Source: Fasciolopsis buskii (taxonomy: Eukaryota > Platyhelminthes > Trematoda > Plagiorchiida > Fasciolidae). Taken from it: a DNA stretch of 64,000 bases. Made by a program: the position numbers and the translations under genes. The stretch is taken from contig LUCM01009828.1 of the NCBI GenBank assembly GCA_008360955.1, positions 9,344 to 73,343 on the forward strand. Direction: 5' to 3'. Under the pieces are notes generated by a model that did not search any database, had not been told where the DNA came from, and saw only the letters and a list, made by a program, of their open reading frames with translations. Of this stretch, positions 46,501-59,112 are shown in pieces; the stretch's first letter is position 1; each line of letters opens with the position of its first letter.

Positions 46501-49500
46501 TCAAGATTGGTTGCCTGAAGTCAAACTGTCTGCACTACGTTCCTCGCCAGCAGTGAGCAATTTCCGAGACAGCCTGTTACACGTGAGCTACAGAGAGCCC
46601 GGCAGATTGGTCTCTATGCCAACGTAAAAATGAGTGCGTGATTGACGAGTCATTCGATGAATCAATTGTTTCACCCTTTACTGCATTAGACACAGAGGAT
46701 CGCTTTCAACAGTCCCAAATATCGGTGTTTCATACCCTAGGCTGAGAACCTGTGTTTTGAAAACAGATTTTAAACCCGGTTGCATAATACTCACGAAACT
46801 TGAACAAGTGAGGTAAAATCGCCCGAACGATGAAAAACGGAAAGGTTTCACAGGCAAATTCAAAACAATTTGAAAAAAGAGAAAGAAACTGAATCCGCAT
46901 TTTCAGACTGTTAGAGTAAATAATGCTATCGATCCAAAGCCAGCATTAGAGCGGGTTCTCAAGACCAAATTACCGTATTTAGCGACTGAAGGACTGTGGA
47001 CGCGAATTAGGAAAGACAAAAATTCACTTGATTTATTTACCTTCACTCGTGTTTTTCATAATACTAAATTCCCCGGAATGTCACTTGTTTGTATCCATCT
47101 GTAATCACTACTTGGTGCTGCATATAATCTTTGTGTTTGCCGGTCCCCTTTCAAAGGAATAACTCAATGAGTATGGAACCTTTTGATGTGTTATTATGAT
47201 CATCCCAGCTCGAACTCTACTAAACGCCCGTACTATGAATCGAACAGAAGAAGATTGGAGTACGGCTGTTTCCACTCCGGTGCATACAGATAGCTATCTA
47301 TGCTGAAGTGGAGTTCTGACAACATGAACAGCCTCCTTGAACTGTGGTCACTCTAAAGGTGACCAAAACATTCAGCCTAGATAGCTCAACTGTTAGTGAT
47401 TTCTTCAGACCCCACAAGAAAATACAAGGGGTACTTCGGTTGGTAACTTTGCAACCATAATGCGGCACTGACCTGAGAACTGCTTTTTCTTCCAAAACTC
47501 CACCTGTGTACTGAATTCGAATAAGATAATGCCAGTATTGTTCACTGCTAAGCAATCCAAAGTTGATCAGTATTTCGTGGGATCCCTATCTTTTCACGGC
47601 TGATTTGCAGCTCCTAATTCAACACTGTCGGAGAACTGTAATTTTGCTGACTGTGTACGGCAGCATTTATGCAGGAGCATTTTTAATTTCGATCCTGTGT
47701 TGATTTAGGTTTGATTCGAGATTTCTCGGTTTGTTTGCCCAAAGTTGCATCGAAATTCTCAAAAATACTCTGGTTGTATCGTCTGATCTCAGCAGGATTC
47801 AGTTGCGTCAGTAGGTACTGAGTCCGAACTTTCTATCACCGTTAAATTTCATGTTTTTTTTACTCTATCCAAAAGTAGATTTTCGAATTTTGCTGACTAT
47901 TCCAGTATAAAATTTATCTCCCGAATGCCTGGTTAAAACGCGAAAGTCGGAATAGTTGCACGAGTTTGCACGGCAAAACTGACGAGAAGTCAGAAGCTTT
48001 TGTCCCCCGGTGTACTGACAACGAACAAGTTGTTTCTTTGATATAAAATAACAACTTCTTAATAAAAACAGCCAAGGTGCTGACTACGCCTGAATAAGAA
48101 ACGGAGTAAGTTGTCCACGAAATAAATCATCAAGTTTTGCCGCAAGTGGTCAACTAGATTTTGATTCTTGAGGAAAAACAAACGCGATCAAATTTGCATG
48201 CAGTATAAGTGACTCATTTGGCAATTCATATATTTGCATGAGCTCGTATACTATGTTGCCGGTTCCACAGTCATTATGACATTCATTCTAATGAAAACTA
48301 ACAGTTTGTTTTGTTCAGTTTATATCGTTCATCCTTTGGTAAGCAGCTTCAAAGCATACCCGCAGTTTTGTAAGCACACGAACAAGCTCTATTCTATCGA
48401 TTGCCAGTATTTATTTTTCACGACACAAGCGCACGATGGTGTTTCGACTACGCTGATTTAGGAGCAGGATTTTGTCGCCCGGTTGAGTATTCGAATAATC
48501 CTATCTAGCTACCGTGGCAACTATTCGATTTTTGATCTTCTATCAAACCCAAAAATTTAGTACACAATGAAATTTTGCTGTCGTACACAGATTAGGGCAA
48601 GTAGAAGTGAGTTATCATTCACCAGCATTTTTTGGAACATGAAAAGACCCGGGTTTTTCGCAAATAGTAAACTATCCAATAGGTTTATGTGAAATCAGTG
48701 AGAACAGAACGAATTTCTTCGCTGACATGCACTAACTTATTTCGGTAGTTTTCGTGCAAAAGCAAAATCTCATTAACTCTAATTGGATGCTGATGCTTGT
48801 TTGGCTTGTATAATTCTTCTGTTGCCAAACAGATACATTTAAAAACGATATATGACAACCAAGGAAGACTCATATATTGTGGGCATCGCTAATCAGTGTT
48901 ACGCTTGATCTATGATGTGTATTGGAGCGGGAATTACGAAATCTGTGTCCATTAGGCATCATTTCGTGACGGTGCTGCGTGTAACCCCATTACTTAGTGG
49001 AATATCGTCATCCAGTTAAAAATAACTAGTCAAAACCAATTGATCTCATAGTCCAACTCGCGTCCTGGGTGACTCTTGGTGATACTAAACTATACACTTC
49101 CTGATGAAACATTCCGTTGGTTAGCCTACTTAGCCAAGATGAAGCATGTGATTTTGAGTGATGTCGACGACTGTCTCTTGCTTGCAGTGCGACCATATAC
49201 AATCTGAACTGACTTCTTTCGGTTCGGGTGCATAGTATCAATTCAGTTGTCTGCCAGACCAATGACAATTATGACAATAAGCAAGTTAACAGGTTAGACT
49301 AATATCCGGGCAAAGGATGATCGACTGCCTTTCTGCTTATTGAATCATCTGAGCTGCACAGGAAAAAAATTATGCGGCCACCAACGGGCTTGTCCGATCC
49401 ACTGATCATACGCACTTGGGAAACCCGCCAAGAGCCAGTAATATTTCTCACTGGCTAGTTTTGCGATAACCTGTCATTAATACTGATCACACAACACATA

Positions 49501-52070
49501 TCTTTAGAATTGCATCATTCAAAGCCCGCGATCGAGATAGTCAAACAATCTGGCGGAACCTCACAACGTTATTTTTCCGGAATGGATTAGGAAAATAATT
49601 CACACTACTCGTGAGTAACATAACAAAAATGGAACCATCCGCGCATCCACGATCAGTGCTATCAGTCGCGAAGACTTCTTAGATGTACAGTGTTGCATAA
49701 CTTGGATGATTACCGAATGCTATGTGTATTTTTCCGAACAACTTATCATCTTCTTGGTTGTCTAACTGCATGTGTCATAGTTATGAGGGGGTGAGCGGTA
49801 CAATCTCTCCTTAGCAAAGCTGTCAGCGCATACCATTTCGACAGTCCGTTCTGTAGGCCTATAGGGCCCCGATTTGCACCGATACGCTATTGCTTACTAT
49901 CTTAGGCCACAGTATAGGTCTGCCCACGAAAACGCGTATGGGGTTAAAACGACTTTGCAACATATCTCAGTAGAATACTAGGCGTACTGTTTTCGGCGAA
50001 CGAGTGAAATTAAAACCTGAAAATCACAATCCGGGAAGGATGAACGATAAAATCGAAAACTGGATTATTTTAATTCATTCTAGAAGAGTTTGTACAAAAT
50101 CGCGTTGCCGAAAATAGTTATGAATGGGAGTTATAATTAGGCACACTGTTTTGAATTTACCGTTCATTTGGGTATTCATAATGCATTAGGACTCATTTAC
50201 AGGTAATTGGAGATGGTCTGAACAGCCTGGAATGCCCAAATATTCTGCATATTATATAAACCAGATTTATTTCTATTCCAAACTTTTTATTTTATTACAT
50301 TTATTTGTTGAATATTGAACCTGTCTGAAGCGGGGAAAGAGCCACGCCTGTCGTGTTCGAACCTATTCATCTCCCCTACAGTCAAATCGCACTTATGACA
50401 GAGAACACAATCATTTCATGCGTTATCGCACGTTCCTTTTCAGTCACTGATTACATTTACAAGGTGCTGTCTGCAAGCTGGGAATTCCTTCCTTTGAAAT
50501 AAGTAAATAGCAACATGTTTAATGTGAAAAGTCGATTATATTTACTTTCGTTCAGAAATAATTTCATCCAATACCAATCGATTGCTCTCTTGTTATCCTG
50601 CCTGCTTTGTTGTTGAATGCTGTGGTCAAGCTTGATCTGAAAAATTACAGTTTGGCATTTCAGATTTCTTTGTTTGTTTTGCTTCGCAACATTCGTGATG
50701 AGCGTACGGATGTCGCCTCGGAGTTCGCGAGTAACATTTCGTCCGACAGCGTCTATTTATCATAGACGAATTTATATGAATTCAGATCACCCACCCTGTC
50801 ATACTCTTGTTTCGGTCCATCAGACAACCGAGTAAAAAATCGACAACTCTTTGTTTTACCCGAATTCTAATGGTAAAAGTAAAATTTCATTCTGAGCTAT
50901 TCACTTCATCTGACACTTCCTGAATATTTTGTACATAGTTCTATCCGAAAAACGTATGGGCAACTTTGAAGCGTGGGATGTGTCTTGCTAAACCAGAATG
51001 TAGTATTTCGACTATTTCTATTTAACTAAGAAACATGGGTCATTTTGCCCTCTTGTTAAACACGATCACCGCATTTTGGATAAATGGCGAATCAGGTAGG
51101 AGGTGCTAGGTAGGAGGGGAGATTCGAGGGAGATATCAAACTTTGTGACTAGTCCGGTCCTTAAAAAAATTGATTCCAGTTAGGCAATTATAATATGTGA
51201 AAAACGGAAATTGCAATTAAATGAATTTTTATTTTGTATGATATTTGAGCTCGCATTCTTTAACGGAATATGTATATATGTGTATACATATAAATTTTTA
51301 TGCGTGCCGAGTGTGCGTGTGTGCATTTGTGATTGTATGAGCGGATGACTGTTTGCCTACGTCGACTGTCACATAATCGCAGAAATGCTGATATCTGACA
51401 TCTACCCGATAGAACAGAGATCAGTTCACATGCAAGCGTATATAACAAAACGGTAAGATCCGTTACACAGAAGACAGAAAAATAAAATAACAATATGATC
51501 GAGAAAGGAGAAAAAGAGAATTGATAGCTGAAGAGAACAAATTGGCACGGATATTACAAAAGTGCATTGGTACCACCGATCCTGTTGGCCAATTTGACTT
51601 TTGTCCTACACTGGTTAGATCCATGCCGGTTGTTATGTGATACACATATAGATTGATAGCAATACTCATTGTTCCGAATAGTTTAGGTCTGGTAGAAAAT
51701 CATTCCAGCTGGAACAACAAGATATTGGATTCCCATATGGAAGCAGGACTAGTCAGATTTGTTGGACGGAGATGGAGGAGGGAGTGTCGAGAGAGAAGAA
51801 ACAGTAGCAGACCAGTGAGTGAACAAAACAGATGTCTCAGACTTTGATAGAAAAAAATGCCCGATTGAAAAATAACACATGGAAAAAAGTGATGAACAGT
51901 AATGTCGAGTTGCGTTTGTTTTCGAAATCCACTTCCAACCAAGTGATTAAATGTCATAATGAATCAGTCAATTCGAAACAGCGCAGATAGACAGTATAGA
52001 ATCCTGAATGATATCACGACATCATTTGATTGTTTGTTTAAAAAGAAGACGAGAATGTCGGTAGTTGTGG
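43546..52070. other. 8.5 kb without a recognised gene
   Basis: No coding exon, RNA gene or retroelement was recognised. A CATA/CACA simple-sequence tract lies near 45711-45745. A minus-strand frame at 45931-46190 containing ISVEKMLSLMNIGSRGTPRG has a GTAAGC-like donor but no family match. Confidence 0.45.
45711..45745. repeat. CATA/CACA simple-sequence tract
   Basis: Imperfect TACA/CACA units. It produces the Tyr/Val/Cys/Met-rich translation on the minus strand. Confidence 0.8.
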
Positions 52071-52071
52071 G

Positions 52072-52077
52072 TTTATT
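52072..52077 (-). terminator. Polyadenylation signal AATAAA of the minus-strand gene
   Basis: TTTATT on the plus strand is AATAAA on the minus strand, 58 bases beyond the stop codon at 52135-52137. The spacing fits a short 3' UTR. Confidence 0.6.
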
Positions 52078-52134
52078 GTTCAATTGAAGATTGAGGATTT
52101 TCATCTCGGAACGTGAATCACGTGAGATGGTATT

Positions 52135-52551
52135 TCAAAGATTTGGTTCCGATGCCCCTCTTGGGACTAAGTTTCGGCGGAAAGGCGTTGGTCGAGGCAA
52201 CCGCGGTTGTGGTTGATTCTGGTTAATCGAAATTTGGAGCTCTTGAAAGTTCGTCTCCGTTGGCTGTTGACGTCCGGATAAACTGAAACGTCTTGGGCCA
52301 ATTATGAAAGGTTTCGAAATAGGTTTTGATCGACTTCGATCGTCATTTACTTCACACGGCGCCGGTTCCTTTAAAGGGGCCGAGGAAAGCAACAAAGGTT
52401 CCGGACCGCTTCCCGTATGCGCGACTAATACGTCTGATGAAAAGTGGACACTTCTGCATCTTGGAGCGTCCGTGGTCCCGGTTCCGTAAATCGGCGAACC
52501 CAAAGTCGAGCGAACCGGTCTGGAGAGCGACAGTCGATGACTTTGTAGATT
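52135..52551 (-). CDS. Terminal exon of the unrecognised minus-strand gene
   Basis: On the minus strand the acceptor is CTATATTACAG. The exon opens in phase 0 with NLQSHRLSLSRPVRSTLGSP, contains RRFSLSGRQQ, and stops at 52137-52135. The frame is open for 138 codons in a region where other frames are poorer, and the composition is coherent with the 58971-59112 exon. Confidence 0.65.
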   Translation of the reverse strand, partial: NLQSHRLSLSRPVRSTLGSPIYGTGTTDAPRCRSVHFSSDVLVAHTGSGPEPLLLSSAPLKEPAPCEVNDDRSRSKPISKPFIIGPRRFSLSGRQQPTETNFQELQISINQNQPQPRLPRPTPFRRNLVPRGASEPNL

Positions 52552-55500
52552 CTGTAATATAGATTATGGTGAAGTGTAACTCAAAAAATGGCTGTAATGG
52601 ATGTGAAAGATACTAGAAAAGTGGGTGAAGTTGATGTGAGTACTTCCATCCATAGATGACATACGGAGACCAGAGATCCCCCATTATCCAACATTCATGT
52701 TGGGATAAACCGAAGTTATTTAAGTCTACTTAGGTTTGTTTTACATTACCTAAAGAGGGACGTATCGCGTGAGCCCACAAACATTGGGAAGAAAACTGCG
52801 AACGTCGCTATATTTGGCTTTTGAGTGAATCGAGATCAAGTTTGCGTACATGAATAAAATCATGATTGTTTGGAGGTTTTGTGTCATCATATTTACATTT
52901 GAAATACACGTCATGTTACTTCAGTTTTTGTCTTGTTTTCTTTTTTTCGCATGACAACATAACATTTTGCCGTGTAGTGCAAGTTCGCATGAAAATTTAC
53001 GTGAATATAGAAACGCAAAAAAAAACTATTTTTAGTACACAAAAGGGATAAACTCCACAGTTGAAAGATAAACATTTTATTGTGCCAACTACTTAGATCA
53101 GTTCATTTATCCGACCTAACCCCGATCAAATACTGAGACTGCAGGAACCAAAAAGAGAACAGTTTTACCGTATAAACTTAGAAGCAGAAAGAGAAGGAGT
53201 CGTGTTTATAGATTGTTCACTTACGGTGGCTACCGTTCGTTGTCTTTATTTCGGACATAGGCCATTCAGAATGCGCACGGTAGCATTAACTTCAGGCATG
53301 CATCAATCCGACAGACTGGTATTTAGTTCAAATTCGTAGAAAAGGTCATTGGAAATACATGCACGCCCGTGCGCGCGCACACACACACACACACACACAT
53401 GCGAATACGAACACATACAAACCCTCGGATAGAGTATTGAAAGACCGTCCGGTGTTGTTTTCTGTTGGCGTGTCAGAGACACGGTGAACTAACGTGTATA
53501 GGAATGAAAATTTCCTTCTACAAATTTCGCCTAGTGCTGTTTCCCAGCTGATGAGTTCGAATCACTGAAGGCGGCCTATTCGGCCCTAGCTCTATTGCAA
53601 ATGACAAATGAGGGGACTGGAGAGGATAGACTAAAACCCGCTGTCATTTACGACAGGACTCGAAAAACAAGAACGATAATGCACGGCAAACTCCATTGGA
53701 CCAACGATTATCTAAGACCCGTGACGTAGTTTAATCCAATGCTTATCGAAACTTTTGACCATTCGTTTAGCCGAAATTCCGCATACATTTGTTGTCCGAT
53801 TTTTCCGTCGAAACCAACAAAGTTGGTGCTGATTTCTACGAGCTATTTATATCACTTCAAGAATGAATTCGGGAAAGGCAACCCTGAAATAAAAGACTAT
53901 AAGGTGGAAACGAGAAGCCATACGTTTAATTTGAGAACAACGGACGGCAGTAAATCTTGCTCGCCTGTGATAAGTCGTATTGGCCAGCTGATCATATCAG
54001 TCGTCAGGTCATGACTGGTTACCGGTCTTCGCACATTTCTTGTGAAGGCAACTGATACAGACCTCAATTACTCACTAGTAGACCGACAAGGTTTGTCCTA
54101 TTTCTTTTCACGAGTGCGCGAAGACAGCTACTGATTATGGGCCGCTGGCTGATATGATTAGCCGGCTAGTGAGATATACCAAAGACGAGCATCCTTTTGT
54201 GCTCAGGTAAAAATTACAGTTTCTCATTCCAATGTTTTTCCCCAAATTCAACCGTGAAATGGTAAATGTTAGGGAAACAATTGCTTATGAGCACCAAATA
54301 TTCACACATGTGCGTACGTGGCCAATTTAAGAACTACCTATATCTTAGTTCTAAGAATTTAAGGGATCCACAAAGAACAACTAGTGAAATATGCCATCTA
54401 TGATGTGCATATTACATTTTGACATAATTATAATGTGATATCAACCGGTGCTTGTGCATCACAATAACTTTAGATCCTAATCAATTAAAATTATTTTCAG
54501 CATGTTAAACAGCCACAGTCATAGGTGCCTCGGAATGCAACCCAAGTGGATACATTCTGTAAAGCTAAACACAACAGGATTTGGTTCATGTTGCAGAAAC
54601 TGCTTCGGTTCATTAGAATAAGGGAGAATCGATTGTAGAATAAATAAACTATACCACAAATGGCAAGAAAAATGTCTATTGTACTTCTACTGCTCATGTC
54701 TTCTCATTGCTATGGCAGCGTCCATTTTGTGCAGATGTGTGAAATCTCATCCGTTTGAAGTTTTCCTTTGATATTTCCCAGTGGATGTTTACCCTCTCCA
54801 GTATCGGCCTAAGTGTCCAGTTTCCACTACGAAACCTGATGATTAAGCAGGTCTGTTTTGTCGCACCCACGTGACCCCGGTCCCTCTGTTCGAACCTTGC
54901 CTTGGCACGTTCGATTCTTCCTACCGCCGATCAACTTCCTCACATAGCAGCCTTAGGTTGTTCCGCAAAATCAGGTAGTAGCCAAATCAAATTGATTCGC
55001 TGAGACCAGAAGAGTGATGCCCAATCATACGGTAGTTTAAACTGTTGGCATTCCTAGGGATTGGCAAATTTACTAAAATTATTTTTCCAAAATGTTGACT
55101 ACATGAAATGCAAGATGTTCTGGGTACTTCATAGTTATTATTTTGGAACATTTTCCCTCGAGTTTATTGGTCTGAAAAAATAGGGCTAACATTTGGTAGA
55201 ACAAAACAGAGATAAACATCCTGGTTTTTTTTATAAATATCTAATAATTTGTATGTGCACCTTATTATTCATTAGTTTCCTGTGGCGAGTTGGGTATTCA
55301 CACCGAAAATCACTTTAAGCTTTCTATTACTGGAAATGATCCAGTATTCACACACTGCAAAGTTGTTTGCAATGTCCTCGATTCATACGAGGAAGTCGTT
55401 CTTTCCTGAACTTTGTTCACCAAGTGCATGTAGACTTGTGACTTACAAAAGTCAGTGCGAATACGGATGCTATATCCTTCTTTTTCATGTTCGACAAAGC

Positions 55501-58500
55501 ACTGACAACTAGCTTGGTTGGTTCAACGGCTAGACGTTTGACTCACTGTCGTTCATCACGGGTTCATATCCCAGTTCGGGCACAGAAGATAGGCACAGGT
55601 GATGATTCATAACAAGAATAAAATGGGTGTAAAATGAATCCACGATATTCAATAAGGAGCTTAATGTTGAATCTCCACAATGAGTTGTTTGAAAACTGCA
55701 TTTAATCTACCGCTGGAAACAATCTACATGTTCTTATGAATTGAATAGACAAGCTCCCAGCAAAAGGAAAACTTCATACGCAACTACGACATACTGTACC
55801 TCAATGTACTTAACGTTTAAGCCAGAGACCGTCATTTCAAATATCGATCTCCTGCCTGAGCAAGGGGGCAGCCCAACTCAACTATCCTCCGCCAAGTGAC
55901 TGTAAAAAATGGTCACTTCACATGTAAAATAGCAATATGAAAAAGGCCGTAAATGAATATCCACAATGTTCCTCATAAACGCAGAGCAGTTATAATGACA
56001 GCGGGGTATTTTCAAGGACAATTTGTCTTCAGATGTGATGATCAATCGTAACAATGCACAGTGGCACAAACTATCCAGCAAACTGCTTGTTCAGATCAAA
56101 GTATAAAACGAAAGACCACATGTTTTAGACGAAACATTTACAGATCATCACAATCACACTTATTTAGTACGAGAATTTGGTGGTTCGGTTTGGGCATTTT
56201 GTCTTTCAGTCGGTCAACAAAGAGGAAAGGAGTGAAGCGCGGTGGGTGAGATTGTGTAACGGTCAGTTAACGGGAGACGATAAAACAATCGGAAATAATA
56301 TGTCAGTTTTGGACCACAGGCGTTCCAAGAAAACGAGGCAGCTTCTTCCGTTAACTTAACTAAGGCTTGGGGTTTCCTATTGTGGTCGTTTAAACCGTCG
56401 CTGAACTATGGAGTATTATAGCTGTAAATTATGACAATGTGACGAGCAACAGAGATTTGGTATAGGACCTTGCTAATAAAACTAAACCGATAAAGCAGGT
56501 GTTAAGTTTGAAGAAGTTACTACAACTGGGACACATACTAGGATACACACACGCCGACTCTCTTGGTGTAAGTTTTTCCTTGAGGTTGCTATTGTTTAAA
56601 AGAGGAATAGGAGTGTTCAATCTGTGATAAATCAAAAAGCGAGTAGGTCTTAACCAGTGCATGCTTCCGATCATGAAAAGTTACGTTGCCGGGTTGGGGA
56701 ATACGAGGCCCTCCAACAGGATGGTTGGAAGCATTAGGTCTAGTTATGATCGTGATCTTTCAACTTTTTCGTAGTTTTTACATGTTACCGTGATTCACTT
56801 TTTCGGCCAGTCTTTGGGCACTTCGTTTCTAAATGATTGGTACTGAAAGCAAGCAATTAAAGTCAGACCATATTATTGCTAAGTTAATGTTTGTCTGAAG
56901 TAAGGGGGAACCTTTGCACACAACCCAAACTGTGCTTCCCACGTTCGGCTGTTCGGTTCAGCTCAGTTTGTACAATAATTACCTTGGCCTAAAATGCTCT
57001 GGATTGGGTTGCTACCTGACAGTTTCATCTACTAGAAACAGAAAAAGAGAATAATGAATAGTGAAAGATCAACTATAAGGCGATATGTTAAAGAACTACA
57101 TATAAAAAGGAAAGACCTCCAGCGAAAGGACACCACTGATGGCGCCAGTGAGCCCTAACACTCGTTCTCCAACCATCGACTTGCTGCTGGAGACCCAATA
57201 GACCTCAACTGAGTAGTCTAACGGCACCTACACGAGCCAATCCACTAGTTAAAATTATGAAACTTTTTCTCTATATCATCGACTAGCCACCTCCAGCCAT
57301 CCAACCAATCACTACCTGCTTTGAAAATCGGTGCAAAAAGAAAAAGCCGTTCCCTGGACATGCGTAAAACATGCAAGAACCACACTAACCTAATCTTATT
57401 CAGTATCTATTCTAAAGACTGAAACTCAGGACACAGTAGCTCGAGCCTAAACTCTAAGTTACTCAAAATTCTCTTATCATACTCTACTAATACTCCGAAG
57501 ACAATGGTGTTCAAACACCAAGCGTCTTCCTAGGTCTTCTGCTCTCAGCGGCCATGTTCCCGCGATGTTGTGTAAACTCGACATTTGATCGATAACCAGA
57601 TGTCACGTCAATGCCAAAGAAGTCTCAAATAGCTGAATGTCAATCGAGTTTTCTGTATACATGAAGCCAGTTCATCCGGTAAATGATCACCAGGTGAGAT
57701 ACAACTACCCAAGTAAATGAACGTATCCACCTCACCCGAAGAATCCCCTGTAAGAACAAAGTTTGCGTTCGAATCGATGCAGTCCTGCAACAGTATTTTA
57801 CAATTAGAAGGTGCAGAACAAATCCGAAACAAATCTGCACTTTCATTCAGGTAATCGAAGAAAATCTGCAAGTTACATGGGTCCTCACTTAGTGGCACAT
57901 CATCCGCTTATTCAAAGTCAGACAGTTTCCTGTCAGACTATGTATGAATGCCACTATTCTCAATGCCAATATCTCGGTAACAAAGTGAAGAAAAGAGAGA
58001 ATGTAACCAATCCCAATGAGCACAAATTTTTACGGTGATCAACAGACCCGAAGACAGATCGAATTGCTAACAGTATAGCTGTCCCCCGTATGTTTGGTAG
58101 AAGCAGATGTAACGTTGTGGGAACATGTTTACTTTCGACATGTAGGGTCAAGCATCTAAATATTCACAGGCTAATCAACATGAAGATCATAATTCACTGC
58201 TTAGCTATCAACAAACATGATGAACTCCAGCTACACCTCACCTTTAGACGCCTAGATCGCATTACTATCAATACCCTTGTAATATTCACACAATACAGTA
58301 ATCATACATGGACCAAAAAGCCATACAGGTAAACTATCTAAAATTAGTTATCGGAAATAAATTGATCCTTGCTATCAACCTTTTTGAAATGCAAGTGATA
58401 ACCAAGAAAATTTGCAAAGAAGTAGTTTAAAATCCACAGTAGTTTACTGGCTAAAGCTAATCCGCATCGGGGCAACGATGCACGATTTTACTGCTCTTAA

Positions 58501-59112
58501 GTCCTATCTATCGATCATCATGGGGAGCATTTATTGAAAAACGATAACCACTTTGAAAATGGGTGTTATTGTCGCTGTTTTGCTGTTAGCGATTTTTTTC
58601 ATTTTCTCATTAACCGCGAAGAATATTTTCACAAAATTGGAGTAAAAATCGGTGGAAGAGGATCGACCCAATTGTTCCCAATCTGAACAGACCAACCACT
58701 TATGATGTGCTTTAATTATTTCGTCGTGTTACAACCAACCAAAGAAAATAGGCGGAAAACCAAACTTACGGTTGGGACACCTTGAATTAATACTTAATTG
58801 ATCAGGAAGTCAGGCAGGAAGTCAGTCAATCAGTTAGTCTGTCATCCAGTTAGGTTATTGGCGAGCACAAAAAAAACCAATAATGACACTTGAATCACTA
58901 AACAGCCGTATTTCGGAATAGAGTAGAGAACTGAATGAGATACAAGAATTAGGAACATCCAAGTCCTTACGGGTTGTTCTCCCAGAGTCAGAGTGATTGG
59001 TCTTTCAGAAACAGCTCCCTTCATCGAATGACGTCGCATCAGGGGACGGGAGAATGCGGACCTGTTGGTCTGGACCATTGATGTTGGAGAAGGCACTGGT
59101 GTCGGACTGCCG
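52135..59112 (-). CDS. Unrecognised gene, last two exons: Ser/Pro-rich C-terminal tail
   Basis: The exons are complement(58971-59112) and complement(52135-52551), joined in phase 0 across a 6.4 kb intron. The fragment is about 47 + 138 residues. It is rich in Ser, Pro and Arg, with no hydrophobic core, and so is probably disordered. Two basophilic kinase sites are visible, RRHS in the first exon and RRFS in the second, which fit the PKA pattern R-R-x-S. Other segments are SGSPTPVPSPTSM, PRCRSVHFSSDVLVAHTGSG and the end PRGASEPNL. No family is recognised. Upstream exons, needed because 59112 is the last base of a split codon, were not found. The gene converges with the Apaf-1-like gene. Confidence 0.6.
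53370..53399. repeat. GC/CA dinucleotide microsatellite
   Basis: A short GCGCGC run passes into about 11 CA units. Confidence 0.9.
55511..55585 (+). repeat. tRNA-like segment (pseudogene or SINE head)
   Basis: TTGGTTCAACGGCTAGACG resembles a tRNA D-arm/A box, and 30 bases later GGGTTCATATCCC resembles a T arm/B box (GGTTCRANNCC). The acceptor stem does not pair cleanly (AGCTTGG with TCGGGCA), so a working tRNA is doubtful. Pol III-type promoter elements appear to be present. Confidence 0.35.
57100..58060 (-). pseudogene. RTE/SR2-like reverse transcriptase fragment
   Basis: The minus strand yields a decayed catalytic region (DFE-stop-ADDVPLSEDP near 57880-57910, the YADD tyrosine replaced by a stop). 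An open stretch follows: FDYLNESADLFRICSAPSNC, KILLQDCIDSNANFVLTGDS, TFIYLGSCISPGDHLPDELA, SCIQKTRLTFSYLRLLWH. Then come frameshifted RDIWLSIKCRVYTT, TWPLRAEDLGRRLVFEHHCL and VLRMSRERLF. The YLGSCISPG...DE block groups it with the remnant at 1-905 and not with the copy at 33795-36060. Confidence 0.8.
58971..59112 (-). CDS. Penultimate exon of the unrecognised minus-strand gene
   Basis: On the minus strand the acceptor is TTTTTCTTTATTCAG and the donor GTAAGG, both strong. After one base completing a split codon it encodes GSPTPVPSPTSMVQTNRSAF, SRPLMRRHSMKGAVSER and PITLTLGEQP, ending in phase 0. RRHS is a PKA-type site. Confidence 0.65.

Larger units (their letters stand above)
52552..58970 (-). 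other. 6.4 kb intron of the minus-strand gene
   Basis: Contains a CA microsatellite (53370-53399), a tRNA-like segment (55511-55585) and an RTE remnant (57100-58060). No further exon was identified, but a small one could be missed. Confidence 0.5.

Noticed and set aside
55511..55585. Functional tRNA gene
   Set aside because: A and B boxes are visible, but the acceptor stem does not pair and the anticodon arm is unclear; kept as a tRNA-like repeat.
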